Source of the DNA: Theionarchaea archaeon
GTDB taxonomy: Archaea; Methanobacteriota_B; Thermococci; Methanofastidiosales; SZ-28-30
Direction: 5' to 3'
NCBI GenBank assembly: GCA_018992685.1
Contig: JACVGT010000034.1
Location: 1-64,000 of the forward strand
DNA length: 64,000 nucleotides
The notes below the pieces were generated by a model. That model searched no databases and had not been told where the DNA came from. It saw nothing but the letters and a program-made list of their open reading frames with translations. The position numbers and the translations under genes are program-made. Within the stretch, counting starts at the first letter, position 1; the number at the start of each line of letters is the position of its first letter. Shown piece by piece: positions 41,514-49,876 of the stretch.

Positions 41514-42284
41514 TTACTTTTTCTGTTCCTTGGGTAAGAACGCACGCAGTATCTCAATGGGGAAGGGCAGCACGACAGTGCTGGCATTCTCTGCACTGAC
41601 CTCACTGATTGTCCGCAGTGTTCTCAGCTGCAGTGCTATGGGCTCTGCTGCCATTACGTGAGCTGCCTCAGCGAGTTTCTGAGCAGCCTGGAACTCACCT
41701 TCTGCGTTGATGATCTTTGCTCGTCTATCTCGCTCTGCTTCTGCTTGAGCAGCCATTGCTCTCTGCATGGTTTTGGGGATTTCTACGTCTTTAATTTCCA
41801 CAGTAGATACTTTGATTCCCCAAGGATCTGTGGCTTCATCAATAATCTCCTGGAGCTTGGTGTTGAGCTGCTCTCTCTCTGCAAGCAACTGGTCCAGATG
41901 AGCCTGACCAATCACACTTCTCAAGGTAGTCTGTGAGATCTGCTGCGTGGCTGCAATGAAGTTCTGAACCTGGACAATGGACTTTTCAGGGTCCATTACC
42001 CTGAAGTACACCACAGCATTCACCCGCACAGGGACATTGTCCTTGGTGATTACCTCCTGCACAGGAACATCAATGACAGCAGTTCGCAGATCAATCCTGA
42101 ACATCTTATCAACGAGGGGAATGATGAGAAACAGACCGGGGCCCTTGGCACCCAGCAGTCTCCCCAGCCTAAAGATGACACCCCGTTCATATTCTTTCAC
42201 GATCTTAATTGCGTTGCTCAGGAAGATTACTATTATGAAGAATACAATGAAAATCGCCGGAAACAATGAACCGATATCGACCAT
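41514..42284 (-). CDS. Stomatin/prohibitin (SPFH) family protein
   Basis: 256 aa. An N-terminal TM (about 7-27) is followed by the SPFH domain: KIVKEYERGVIFRLGRLLGA, GPGLFLIIPLVDKMFRIDLR, VYFRVMDPEKSIVQVQNF and a long helix AMAAQAEAERDRRAKIINAE. SPFH proteins scaffold membrane microdomains and are often cleaved by, or work with, NfeD proteases. The nfeD gene lies immediately upstream with 13 nt between, as in many archaea. The Shine-Dalgarno is aggtgataaa. Confidence 0.95.
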   Translation of the reverse strand: MVDIGSLFPAIFIVFFIIVIFLSNAIKIVKEYERGVIFRLGRLLGAKGPGLFLIIPLVDKMFRIDLRTAVIDVPVQEVITKDNVPVRVNAVVYFRVMDPEKSIVQVQNFIAATQQISQTTLRSVIGQAHLDQLLAEREQLNTKLQEIIDEATDPWGIKVSTVEIKDVEIPKTMQRAMAAQAEAERDRRAKIINAEGEFQAAQKLAEAAHVMAAEPIALQLRTLRTISEVSAENASTVVLPFPIEILRAFLPKEQKK

Positions 42285-42297
42285 TTTATCACCTCCA

Positions 42298-43626
42298 TTA
42301 TGTTTCTTTCTCCACAATCAGGAGAAGACCCTCCCGGTCTATTACTCTCACTTTGTCACCTTTTTTGATCTTTTGCCTGGATTCGGCCTTCCACCGTTCT
42401 CCTCTGATCTTGATCTGTCCTTCAGGGTCCAGATCCTCCACCGCCTTTCCTACCATGCCCAGGATTTCTTCTCCCCCCGTCTTTGCTTTGGAAAGGCGTA
42501 GCTTAACTACCTTGTATAGAGCAAAGGCGAAGAAGGTTGCGGTCACAATGGTTACAGCTATGATCACGTATCTGAACTCCACGTACCATTCCCTGGATAC
42601 GAATCGAGACAACGTCTCCGTATCGCCGACGCCGACTCTGAACAACATCAAAGAGCCGAAGAACAAGCAGACTGCTCCTGCTGAAACAAATAACCCAAAG
42701 GTTGGAGTTGCTGCTTCAATAATGAAGAATATAAATGCTGCTATAATCAGAATAATGCCTCCCGCATTCAGATTTACGTATCCAAATCCGATTATGGCCA
42801 AAATCAGGCAGATGGCTCCCACCGTCTCTGGGACATGCCATCCAGGTGAAAGAAATCCGAAAATCAACCCATAGATCCCAATCATGAACAGCACATATGT
42901 GATGGTGGGGCTTGTTATTACGGAAAGGATTTTCTCGACGAGACCCATCTGGATCTCCACGATTTCGGCACCCTCAAGATGGAGCACCTGCACTTCACCA
43001 AATACAGGACCCCTGGTTTTCATCCCATCCGATTTCTCCAGAACCTCTGTTAAATCAGAGGCAATGACATCTGCCATGTCGGCCTCCAGCGCTTCTTCTG
43101 CAGTCAGGGTGAGGTTCTCCAACACGAATTTCTCAGCGAGTTCCGCATCCCGTCCATGGGATTCGGCCAGAGAACGCATGACACCTGCATAGAACCTCTT
43201 GTACTTTTCGGGGGCTTCCTGTATCTGCCCCGTCATGGGGTCATAACCAATGATAGGTTCACAGGCCCCCATGGATGTTCCAGGTGCCATAGCCACTAGA
43301 TGAGCCCCCATGGAGATGAACGTCCCTGCAGACGCTGCAATCGCTCCCTGAGGAGCTACATAAATGAGCACAGGAATCTGAGACTGGTCGATAAGCTGGA
43401 TGATGCGCATCATGGCATCTCCTGCCCCCCCTGGCGTGTCAAGTTGAATAATGAGAGCGGACGCATCTTCTGAGACTGCAGTCTTAATTGCATCTTCAAA
43501 AACACGTTCCGTAGAAGGATTGATCTCTGCTGAAATCTTGATTAAATAGACTTGCTTGGACTGAGCTCCGGCCTGGCAAGCCAAGAAGAGCATTGCAATG
43601 AAAAAATACAGATACACTTTTCTCAT
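42298..43626 (-). CDS. NfeD-family membrane serine protease (ClpP-like)
   Basis: 442 aa. Signal peptide 1-21; ClpP-like domain with IIQLDTPGGAGDAM and catalytic Ser99 in GAIAASAGTFISMGAH, with Lys141/143 in EKYKRFYAGVMRSLAE as partner base. Four TM segments follow, then a C-terminal OB-fold (GKAVEDLDPEGQIKIRGERW). This is the long NfeD form that cleaves hydrophobic stretches of stomatin. The TATA box atatttaaagg-like sequence at 43645-43655 is about 25 nt from the start. It is cotranscribed with stomatin. Confidence 0.94.
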   Translation of the reverse strand: MRKVYLYFFIAMLFLACQAGAQSKQVYLIKISAEINPSTERVFEDAIKTAVSEDASALIIQLDTPGGAGDAMMRIIQLIDQSQIPVLIYVAPQGAIAASAGTFISMGAHLVAMAPGTSMGACEPIIGYDPMTGQIQEAPEKYKRFYAGVMRSLAESHGRDAELAEKFVLENLTLTAEEALEADMADVIASDLTEVLEKSDGMKTRGPVFGEVQVLHLEGAEIVEIQMGLVEKILSVITSPTITYVLFMIGIYGLIFGFLSPGWHVPETVGAICLILAIIGFGYVNLNAGGIILIIAAFIFFIIEAATPTFGLFVSAGAVCLFFGSLMLFRVGVGDTETLSRFVSREWYVEFRYVIIAVTIVTATFFAFALYKVVKLRLSKAKTGGEEILGMVGKAVEDLDPEGQIKIRGERWKAESRQKIKKGDKVRVIDREGLLLIVEKET

Positions 43627-43644
43627 GGGGAGATGTGATTCTAG

Positions 43645-43655
43645 AAATATTTAAA
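43645..43655 (-). promoter_or_regulatory. TATA box of the nfeD-stomatin operon
   Basis: ctttaaatatt on the minus strand, centred 24-25 nt before ATG 43626; leaderless start. Confidence 0.55.
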
Positions 43656-43716
43656 GGTTGTGGTTTTCACAGAAGAGATCGTTCTTGAGAGCTGGCAATA
43701 GTCTCGCGAAAAAAAG

Positions 43717-43809
43717 TGGACTGGGAGGGATTTGAACCCCCGGCCCCCTCCATTTTGGCTACCATTGATGTTGCCAAGGAGGTGCGCTTCCGAACTGCGC
43801 TACCAGCCC
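43717..43809 (-). tRNA. tRNA-Ala (GGC) with a 19-nt intron
   Basis: Folding by hand gives acceptor GGGCTGG/CCAGTCC with the G3:U70 pair that identifies alanine tRNA and discriminator A, D stem GCGC/GCGC, anticodon stem CCTCC/GGAGG, variable loop GGGCC and T stem GGGGG/CCCTC with loop TTCAAAT. The loop is TTGGCA plus a 19-nt intron (43753-43771), then T38, so the anticodon is GGC. The intron is at the usual position 37/38. CCA is not encoded. A T-run follows the 3' end. Confidence 0.9.
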
Positions 43810-43895
43810 TTACTATCACCGTGACATTATCGTATATAAAGATTGTGGTAAAGTCTTCACAGCAGCAAGATGTCTCTGTCCCTAACCATGGAGTC

Positions 43896-44654
43896 CTAAT
43901 AATTCTGACGCTTCTGGAGTTCTTGGGTGATTTTCACAATTCTCAGCATATCCAAGGCTTCTTCCCGGCTGGCTGCTGCAATATATCCACAGGAGACCAT
44001 GATGCTGCCTTCCAGGTTCAGCCGCTTGATGGCCACATCAATATCCTCGTTTCGGGGAGAAGGACTGCCTGAAATCTCCTTCCACAATTCATCCAGGGGA
44101 AAAGAAAGTAAGTCCTTAGTCTCAATATCATCGAAGTCATGCTTTTCTCTTCTGATGATCTTTATCTCTCTCCTGAGGTCTTGTACAGTACGTTTCAAAT
44201 GCTCAGATTCCTCCAAGATCTTCTCCAGGAAGATCTCTTTCTCTTTCAGTTCGGCGTATTCAGTTCGCATCTCCAGGTATTCTTCCTCCTTTGCCTTGAG
44301 GTTCTCTGCCTCTTCTTCAAGTTCTATCAGGCGAGACAGCATGCCGATGCAGTGCATGGCTGATCTGATCATCCCATCTCTCAACGCCTTCTTGATTTTT
44401 GATGTGTCGTCGCTACCAGGAAGTTGTACGTGTTCCACATGACCCACCGACAGATCGGACAGCTCATTCTCCAAATTCTCTGATGCTACCAGGAGAATGT
44501 CTGCTCCCTTTGCAGCTTTTCTCACCACCTGTGGATCAGTAGTGGGTATAATGGAGGAAATGCTAACATCAATATCCATGAATGAGGAATCTTTCAGAAT
44601 CTTGGACAGAATTTCAACCTTTTCAGGATCTGTGGCAATTCTGATATCGATCAT
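43896..44654 (-). CDS. Coiled-coil protein of unknown function
   Basis: 252 aa. The N-terminal part (about 1-85) looks like an alpha/beta domain ([37 protein letters not shown]). Residues 105-175 are a charged coiled coil ([20 protein letters not shown]). The C-terminal part ([20 protein letters not shown]) is again globular. I do not recognise the family. Confidence 0.75.
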   Translation of the reverse strand: MIDIRIATDPEKVEILSKILKDSSFMDIDVSISSIIPTTDPQVVRKAAKGADILLVASENLENELSDLSVGHVEHVQLPGSDDTSKIKKALRDGMIRSAMHCIGMLSRLIELEEEAENLKAKEEEYLEMRTEYAELKEKEIFLEKILEESEHLKRTVQDLRREIKIIRREKHDFDDIETKDLLSFPLDELWKEISGSPSPRNEDIDVAIKRLNLEGSIMVSCGYIAAASREEALDMLRIVKITQELQKRQNY

Positions 44655-44827
44655 GACCTCTTACTCCATACGTACCCCCTGATTTTCCGTGATCTCCCGA
44701 AACCACAGCTAGAGCACCTTCGTTTCCGTATATGATAAGAATGATTGCCACATCGTCTGCACCTGACATGGGTTCGTTTATTCTTCTTTCCAAAAGAAGG
44801 GGTACCTTTTCCCATACATACCACCCG

Positions 44828-45055
44828 CTATCTGATGGTAGGTGAAATCAGAACGACGTTGTCTCCGCGGACCACCACATGACCCAGGCTTCGCACAGCT
44901 TCACCATTGTTCAATTCCTCTGCTTCTTCAAGCACCAGATTCATGTGAATGTCATAACCAACCAGCTTTCCACGAAATTCTCGTGATCCTTTCAACTCCA
45001 CGATTACATTACTGTCTAAGGCTTTGTGTATCACATCAAGCGGTTTTTCTGCCAA
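44828..45055 (-). CDS. Sm/Lsm-like RNA-binding protein
   Basis: 75 aa, the usual size for archaeal Lsm. Sm1 is [31 protein letters not shown] and Sm2 is [16 protein letters not shown]. These proteins form heptameric rings that bind U-rich RNA. The start is TTG at 45055, supported by the Shine-Dalgarno gaggtgattct; no ATG is possible. Confidence 0.94.
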   Translation of the reverse strand: MAEKPLDVIHKALDSNVIVELKGSREFRGKLVGYDIHMNLVLEEAEELNNGEAVRSLGHVVVRGDNVVLISPTIR

Positions 45056-45275
45056 AGAATCACCTCTGCCGACTCTAGGAAAAGGTAAGTATTTAAAGTT
45101 AACGGAAGGCCTCGTTCACGCAGGTTCTGTGAAAGTAAATGAGGTCAAAGATGGAACCAAGTTGCCTGTAACGCTGTTCTGGACACGCTCGATGCAGTTG
45201 GTGCTGTCGAGAGTGCCAGCTTTCACGCGTCAATTCCTACGAAGCATTTTTATATTCTAATGAGGATTTTCAGTG

Positions 45276-45770
45276 ATGGAAATAAAGAAGAGGCATGATC
45301 TGAAATCTTCAAAAGTCAAGGATCTCAAGAATCAGGTGAAGGAGGAGCTTGGTGAAGAATTCTCACATCTTCTGGACGGCACTCGATTTGAGGTCTGCAC
45401 CACCGACACTGACATCAGCCTCATTGTGGTTGACGGGACTCCCGTACTCATGCGGAAAAAAGTGCTATTCCCAACCCTGAAAGCATTTGTGGATGTTGAC
45501 TGCAGAACCATCAAACATCATGTCACCGTGGACATGGGGGCAGTTCCCTATGTCACGAATGGTGCAGATGTCATGCGTCCGGGCATCATCGAAATCGATG
45601 AATCTCTAGAGGCGGGAGATTTCGTGATCATCACTGAAGAGCGACACGGGAAGCCTCTGGCTGTAGGGGAGACACTGTACAGCAGCAGGGAAATCATTGA
45701 CATGGACCAGGGAAAGATGATAAAGACCATCCATTACGTGGGAGATAAAATGTGGAAGCTCACTCTATAG
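45276..45770 (+). CDS. PUA-domain RNA-binding protein
   Basis: 164 aa from ATG 45276, 26 nt after the centre of a TATA box (catttttata, about 45245-45254). The C-terminal half is a PUA domain (HVTVDMGAVPYVTNGADVMR-PGIIEIDESL, then DFVIITEERHGKPLAVGETL). The N-terminal half (MEIKKRHDLKSSKVKDLKNQ) matches the archaeal MCT-1/Tma20-like arrangement. It probably acts in translation initiation or RNA modification. Confidence 0.9.
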   Translation: MEIKKRHDLKSSKVKDLKNQVKEELGEEFSHLLDGTRFEVCTTDTDISLIVVDGTPVLMRKKVLFPTLKAFVDVDCRTIKHHVTVDMGAVPYVTNGADVMRPGIIEIDESLEAGDFVIITEERHGKPLAVGETLYSSREIIDMDQGKMIKTIHYVGDKMWKLTL

Positions 45771-46298
45771 CTATTCCGTCCTCATGGCCTCAACCATCCT
45801 GAATAACTCATCTATTTCAGGGGAGAAGTCCTTTCTGTTCCAATCGTTTTTCCAGAAGTGTTCAAGCCCCCGATACCCTGCTTTTTCATATCGAAGAGCC
45901 TGCATATACAGTTCCAATTTGTCGCATGCAGCCACAATGTGGGCTTCTCGTGTTGAACGTCCAGCAAATTCCTTCCAGAGCTCAAGATATTCACCCGAGA
46001 GCATATCCCTGGCTGCGCGTTCCTCCGCTTTGTGTAGCACCGCCCTGCCCAGGTACTCTTGACTTTCATAGTGAATGTCTCCCAATTTAGATTCAGTGAT
46101 GTCATGGATGAGTGCCATTTTGATCATTCTTTCAGTGTTCAGATGGAGTTGGTCTCCCAAGAGCATACTGAGAAGAGCCACTCCAAACGTGTGATCTGCA
46201 ACACTTTCTGGCCTGTCTACTCCAGAAAGCTTCCATCCTGTCCTGAAGACATCCTTCAGCTTTTCAGCTATCATCATAAACTGTATTACCTGGTTCAT
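45771..46298 (-). CDS. HD-domain hydrolase (YfbR/HDDC2-like 5'-nucleotidase)
   Basis: 175 aa from ATG 46298 with agaggagc as Shine-Dalgarno. The metal-binding residues are in SVADHTFGVALLSMLLGDQL (first His), MALIHDITESKLGDI (HD and E) and AACDKLELYMQAL (last Asp). This group dephosphorylates 5'-deoxynucleotides. An upstream in-frame ATG at 46418 would add 40 residues without homology. It converges on the PUA gene. Confidence 0.9.
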   Translation of the reverse strand: MNQVIQFMMIAEKLKDVFRTGWKLSGVDRPESVADHTFGVALLSMLLGDQLHLNTERMIKMALIHDITESKLGDIHYESQEYLGRAVLHKAEERAARDMLSGEYLELWKEFAGRSTREAHIVAACDKLELYMQALRYEKAGYRGLEHFWKNDWNRKDFSPEIDELFRMVEAMRTE

Positions 46299-46527
46299 GC
46301 TCCTCTTGACACCAGAGCTCTTAAGTAGTTGTTGACCTATGCACTCTTCCTTGGAGAGTTCCACGATTATCTGGCTCTGACTGTCTCCTCGTGTGGGCGT
46401 GGTGGGGCGTACCAACACAAAAAATCAAATGGGTTATTACTCACGTTGCCAGAGACACGAACTGCGAAGGATATCTAGTCCATCTTCACCATAATTTTTA
46501 CCTTGAGTTGCCGACAAAACCGAAAAG

Positions 46528-46589
46528 TTTATAAAGGAGTATTCTGTTGTTACAGTGACAACAAAAAACCAAAATCAAAAGGTGATAAA
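46528..46589 (+). promoter_or_regulatory. Promoter, inverted repeat and Shine-Dalgarno of the 46.6-kb operon
   Basis: TATA box tttataaag at about 46528-46536; TGTTGT...ACAACA inverted repeat at 46545-46563 over the likely transcription start; Shine-Dalgarno aaggtgata at 46579-46587. The repeat is either an operator or a leader hairpin. Confidence 0.45.
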
Positions 46590-46910
46590 ATGGACGAATT
46601 GACAGAAGAAAAAGCAGAAATCAGGATAGTGGCGGACAAGGGATCGCTTCAAGCTATAGAATATACTGTAGAATTGTTGCGAGAACTGATTCCCACACTT
46701 CCTGAGATCTCCAAGGAACAAGTAGAAGAGACAATTGAGCTGATAAGTCAGGCCAAAGAGAAGATTCTCCCCGAGTTACCCACCTTCAAGGAGATGGTGG
46801 ATACTCTGGGTGAACGGGAAGCAGAAGTGCGGATCAGATTCAACAATCTTACAGTGGATGGCGAGACGCACGTGGTGGTCACTCCCTTCAAAAAGGTACA
46901 CATCGCATGA
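46590..46910 (+). CDS. Small unknown protein, first gene of a TrmB-like operon
   Basis: 106 aa. Mostly helical and acidic (KGSLQAIEYTVELLRELIPT, then ISKEQVEETIELISQAKEKI), with a final strand-rich part (AEVRIRFNNLTVDGETHVVV). No family recognised. It overlaps the next gene by 4 nt (ATGA). The three genes of this operon overlap one after another, so their products probably work together. Confidence 0.75.
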   Translation: MDELTEEKAEIRIVADKGSLQAIEYTVELLRELIPTLPEISKEQVEETIELISQAKEKILPELPTFKEMVDTLGEREAEVRIRFNNLTVDGETHVVVTPFKKVHIA

Positions 46911-47299
46911 TTCCGGTAAGTTCGCTGCTCCGGATGACTGACCTCATTCAGCAGGGGTCAGTGGAAATCCACATTGGCGAAAGCTCCATAGTGGTGGAAC
47001 GTGATGTCATTACTGTTGATCTGTGTGGACTCAAGGATTCCTTGCTGATCAGCAGACAGGACATCCTTCCCCAGTTGAGACAGCTCTCAGAATTGTTCTC
47101 TCAGGAGGGCAAGACACTGGTGATAAAGTACGAGCATTCAAAAATGTTGAAATTGGGTGCGCATACAGACTCTGTGCTCCTGCGTCTGATCGGGCTGGAC
47201 CGTGTTGCCATCAGAAACCCTGTGACTGTGTATCGATTCTTGAGAAGCCAGGGAAAGGGGGAGCTGCGCTACCCTCTCTTTCGTGAGGGATGCACATGA
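46907..47299 (+). CDS. Unknown protein, middle gene of the TrmB-like operon
   Basis: 130 aa. Strand-rich first half (VEIHIGESSIVVERDVITVD) and a helical second half with ILPQLRQLSELFSQEGKTLV and LGAHTDSVLLRLIGLDRVAI. No family recognised. Its start overlaps the stop of the previous gene by 4 nt and its stop overlaps the start of the regulator gene by 4 nt. Confidence 0.72.
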   Translation: MIPVSSLLRMTDLIQQGSVEIHIGESSIVVERDVITVDLCGLKDSLLISRQDILPQLRQLSELFSQEGKTLVIKYEHSKMLKLGAHTDSVLLRLIGLDRVAIRNPVTVYRFLRSQGKGELRYPLFREGCT

Positions 47300-47820
47300 C
47301 AGAAGAAGAGGATCTGAGAAGAGAGGTCTTGCGGCTGAGAGAAGAGATCGACGAGCTAAAGTCGGACAAGAAGCATGAGGAAGAGGAGCGCATCATGAAG
47401 GCTCTGCAGTGGCTGAACCTGGGAGAGGCAAAAGCCAAAGCGTACATATACCTGGTGAGAAAGGGGAAAGCCACAGCAGACGATGTTGCAGAAGGCGCAC
47501 AGCTCTACCCCACCACAGCCAGGGAAGTCCTGAACAGTCTCACAGCCACAGGAATTGTCGAGAGGGAGAAGCTGGAAACAGACAGTGCAGGGAGAAAACC
47601 CTTTGTTTATACTCCCCTGCCCCCCTCAGAGCTTCTGAGGAAACAGGCTCACCATATTGAACAGACCCTCTCTGAGCTCTTACGACTGGAATTTGTTAAG
47701 AAAGAAGGGGAAATACAATTCAAGACACCCCTTCTTCCTATTAGAATTGAAATAAAGAGAGTACGGGGAGAAAAGGACAGGGAGTCTCAGGAACAGCAAT
47801 CAAAAAAAGAAAGAGAATAG
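47296..47820 (+). CDS. TrmB-like winged-helix regulator with coiled coil
   Basis: 174 aa from ATG 47296 (ATGA overlap). A short coiled coil (LRREVLRLREEIDELKSDKK) precedes a TrmB-type winged helix: WLNLGEAKAKAYIYLVRKGK, TADDVAEGAQLYPTTAREVL and LTATGIVEREKLETDSAGRK. The typical TrmB sugar-binding domain is missing. It likely controls its own operon or acts with the two small proteins encoded upstream. Confidence 0.82.
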   Translation: MTEEEDLRREVLRLREEIDELKSDKKHEEEERIMKALQWLNLGEAKAKAYIYLVRKGKATADDVAEGAQLYPTTAREVLNSLTATGIVEREKLETDSAGRKPFVYTPLPPSELLRKQAHHIEQTLSELLRLEFVKKEGEIQFKTPLLPIRIEIKRVRGEKDRESQEQQSKKERE

Positions 47821-47823
47821 AGA

Positions 47824-48000
47824 TCAATCTTTGCCTAGAAAGATTGCTAAACCACCCAAGATGATGAGGAGCAGACCGATTCCTCCCTTTATGAGGATTA
47901 TGAGCTCCTTGTACCATCCGAGTCCTGGGGACGGGAGCAAGGTCCATGCACCGATAATGATAGCGATGATCCCTCCCAACAAGATGACATACTTGTTCAT
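47824..48000 (-). CDS. 58-aa two-TM membrane protein
   Basis: Translated by hand: MNKYVILLGGIIAIIIGAWT, a short loop with PSPGLGWYKEL, and a second TM ending FLGKD. An ATG at 48000 with ggtgacctag upstream. Two-TM proteins of this size are common in archaeal genomes; the function is unknown. It is convergent with the TrmB-like gene. Confidence 0.6.
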   Translation of the reverse strand: MNKYVILLGGIIAIIIGAWTLLPSPGLGWYKELIILIKGGIGLLLIILGGLAIFLGKD

Positions 48001-48252
48001 CTAGGTCACCATATGGAAGTATGACAGATACTCTTAAAAAGTTTTCGAATAAGAGAAAAGGAATTCTAAAAAGAAGGAAAATTCGTGCCACCAGTGCATC
48101 ATTCTCAATTCAGTTTTGCCTTCTCATTCTTCTCGGGTTAATCAGAGGGAATGGATGTCCAGAATTTCGAGGAGATTGAGAGAGATCGGGGTTCGGTGGG
48201 TGATCTGATGGCGTACCATGAAAGGAGAGGGTTCAACGAACCTGAGTGCAAA

Positions 48253-48261
48253 CCTTTTTTA
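48253..48261 (+). promoter_or_regulatory. TATA box of the OB-fold gene
   Basis: ctttttta about 26-28 nt before ATG 48285, which argues for that start over ATG 48261 and 48273. Confidence 0.5.
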
Positions 48262-48284
48262 TGATACCCATCATGGATGTAGTG

Positions 48285-49043
48285 ATGACTGCGGTCAAGC
48301 TGAGAATCCAAGACCTCATAGAGGGTACTTTTGACGGTACAAGTGTTCACACCCCTTTTGGTGAGGTTTCAGAAGCCAGAGTTCTGGGCACTCTTATTGA
48401 CATTTTCACAACGGATGATGACAATTATATATCATTGACACTCGATGATGGGACAGAGACGATTCGGATAAAAGCATGGCGACAGGATGTCAAGAAGCTG
48501 AAACAGTTTTCACGGGGGGACTTCATTGAGGTGGTGGGCAAGATCAGAGAGTACAATGAGGAGATCTACCTGACGCCAGAGGTTGTCTCAATTGTTTCTC
48601 CCAACCGATGGATTTTGCGGGAGCTTGAATTGATGAAGATATATCTTGAAGCTGGCGGACCCTTGAAGAGAATGGAACCCAGGACGCAGAATGCACCACC
48701 AGGACAGCCAGCAATCTCAGAGGCAGAAGAGGAGCGTGACATATCCGGGGAATCTGTATCTCACCCCGGCGCAGTGCAGCCTGAAAAAAAGCTGCCGCCT
48801 TCGTTGCCCCCATCTGAAACGTCTGCGCCCGAAGTGGAGATTGGCCAGATTGAGGAATTCGAAATACTGGGAGAAGACGAGGTGGTGGAGACGGTGCTTG
48901 GTCTTCTGGAAGAGGCCATGACCAAAGAGGACCTCATAGAGCAATCTGGACTTGATGAAATAGACATTGAACTGTCACTGAGAGAGCTTCTGGATGAAAA
49001 GAAGATACAGAAAGAGGGAGATAAATATCGCAGGGTGAAATGA
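48285..49043 (+). CDS. RPA-like OB-fold protein with winged-helix C-terminus
   Basis: 252 aa from ATG 48285. An OB-fold (about 10-105: FGEVSEARVLGTLIDIFTTD, YISLTLDDGTETIRIKAWRQ, FIEVVGKIREYNEEIYLTPE) is followed by a Pro/Glu-rich linker (about 125-180) and a C-terminal winged helix (VVETVLGLLEEAMTKEDLIE, LSLRELLDEKKIQKEGDKYR). This is the architecture of RPA32-like single-strand DNA-binding subunits. The partner RPA70-like protein is not in the window. Confidence 0.88.
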   Translation: MTAVKLRIQDLIEGTFDGTSVHTPFGEVSEARVLGTLIDIFTTDDDNYISLTLDDGTETIRIKAWRQDVKKLKQFSRGDFIEVVGKIREYNEEIYLTPEVVSIVSPNRWILRELELMKIYLEAGGPLKRMEPRTQNAPPGQPAISEAEEERDISGESVSHPGAVQPEKKLPPSLPPSETSAPEVEIGQIEEFEILGEDEVVETVLGLLEEAMTKEDLIEQSGLDEIDIELSLRELLDEKKIQKEGDKYRRVK

Positions 49044-49088
49044 ATACGCTCCCCAGAAAAGATCAAAGGAGATTGGAAATCGCGAATG

Positions 49089-49577
49089 TCATGAGGTTTT
49101 TCGTGCAAAGTATATGATCAGGTAAATCCCCAGCGCCACAAGAACCAGGGCAAAGACATCTACGTCTTCCACAATGTGCTGTGACACCCCATAGATGATT
49201 GCCACGATTCCCAGGCCAACAGTAGCCTTGCTGATGGGGATGCCTATTCTCGAACGAGCAAAGTTCAAGGACAGCCATATGATTCCCACACCAATGGGAA
49301 TAGCTCCCTCCAGGTTCGTGTGATATACATTTTGTATTGTCCACACAAGCCCGATAAGTATGAAAAATGCTGCCCATGCTATGCCTTCAAGATTTCTACC
49401 CTGAGAACGATCTACCTCAACTCTGCCCTCAGAAACACTCAGGGGTCCAACTCGCACTTTTTCTTCTCCTTTTTTGCCTTTCACTTCGATCGGCCCAACT
49501 CTGACATATGAGCCTTCTTCGTCTTCCCTCACTTTGAGGAAAGGAAGATCAACATCAACTTTTTTCTTCTCTGCCAC
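49089..49577 (-). CDS. Membrane protein with N-terminal soluble domain
   Basis: 162 aa, GTG start at 49577 with aggtgagaat upstream. The first 60 residues are strand-rich and charged (VDVDLPFLKVREDEEGSYVR, VRVGPLSVSEGRVEVD); four TM segments follow. Similar layouts occur in LiaF/PspC-like envelope-stress proteins, but I cannot show homology. It converges on the RPA-like gene. Confidence 0.7.
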   Translation of the reverse strand: MAEKKKVDVDLPFLKVREDEEGSYVRVGPIEVKGKKGEEKVRVGPLSVSEGRVEVDRSQGRNLEGIAWAAFFILIGLVWTIQNVYHTNLEGAIPIGVGIIWLSLNFARSRIGIPISKATVGLGIVAIIYGVSQHIVEDVDVFALVLVALGIYLIIYFARKTS

Positions 49578-49777
49578 ATTCTCACCTGGCAGAACATGGA
49601 TTCAACATATAAAAGCCTTTTCACTTTCCACTTCTCCTCTCGTGGCACCCCATGGGTGACTCCACATACTCATGGAATGAACTGTTGACTTTCTGGAAGG
49701 GGAACTGCAGAATGATACTCTTTGAAATGACAATTCACACTGAAAAACTTTTTAAACCCCGGTGGAGTCTTCCACAC

Positions 49778-49876
49778 ATGGAGAACTATCTCGTCCTCCT
49801 GGCGCTCTATATTGTAGCTGCTTTTGCTCTCTTTCTCTTTGTAGTATGGGATGAGTATGGTGGGTCCTATGAATGA
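49778..49876 (+). CDS. 32-aa single-TM protein, probable small partner of the symporter
   Basis: MENYLVLLALYIVAAFALFL and a short acidic tail with VVWDEYGGSYE. A TATA box actttttaaacc (49748-49759) and ggtggagt lie upstream; the stop overlaps the symporter start by a few bases. Small membrane partners encoded before SSS symporters are known (for example YhdT next to PanF). Too short to assign by homology. Confidence 0.55.
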   Translation: MENYLVLLALYIVAAFALFLFVVWDEYGGSYE

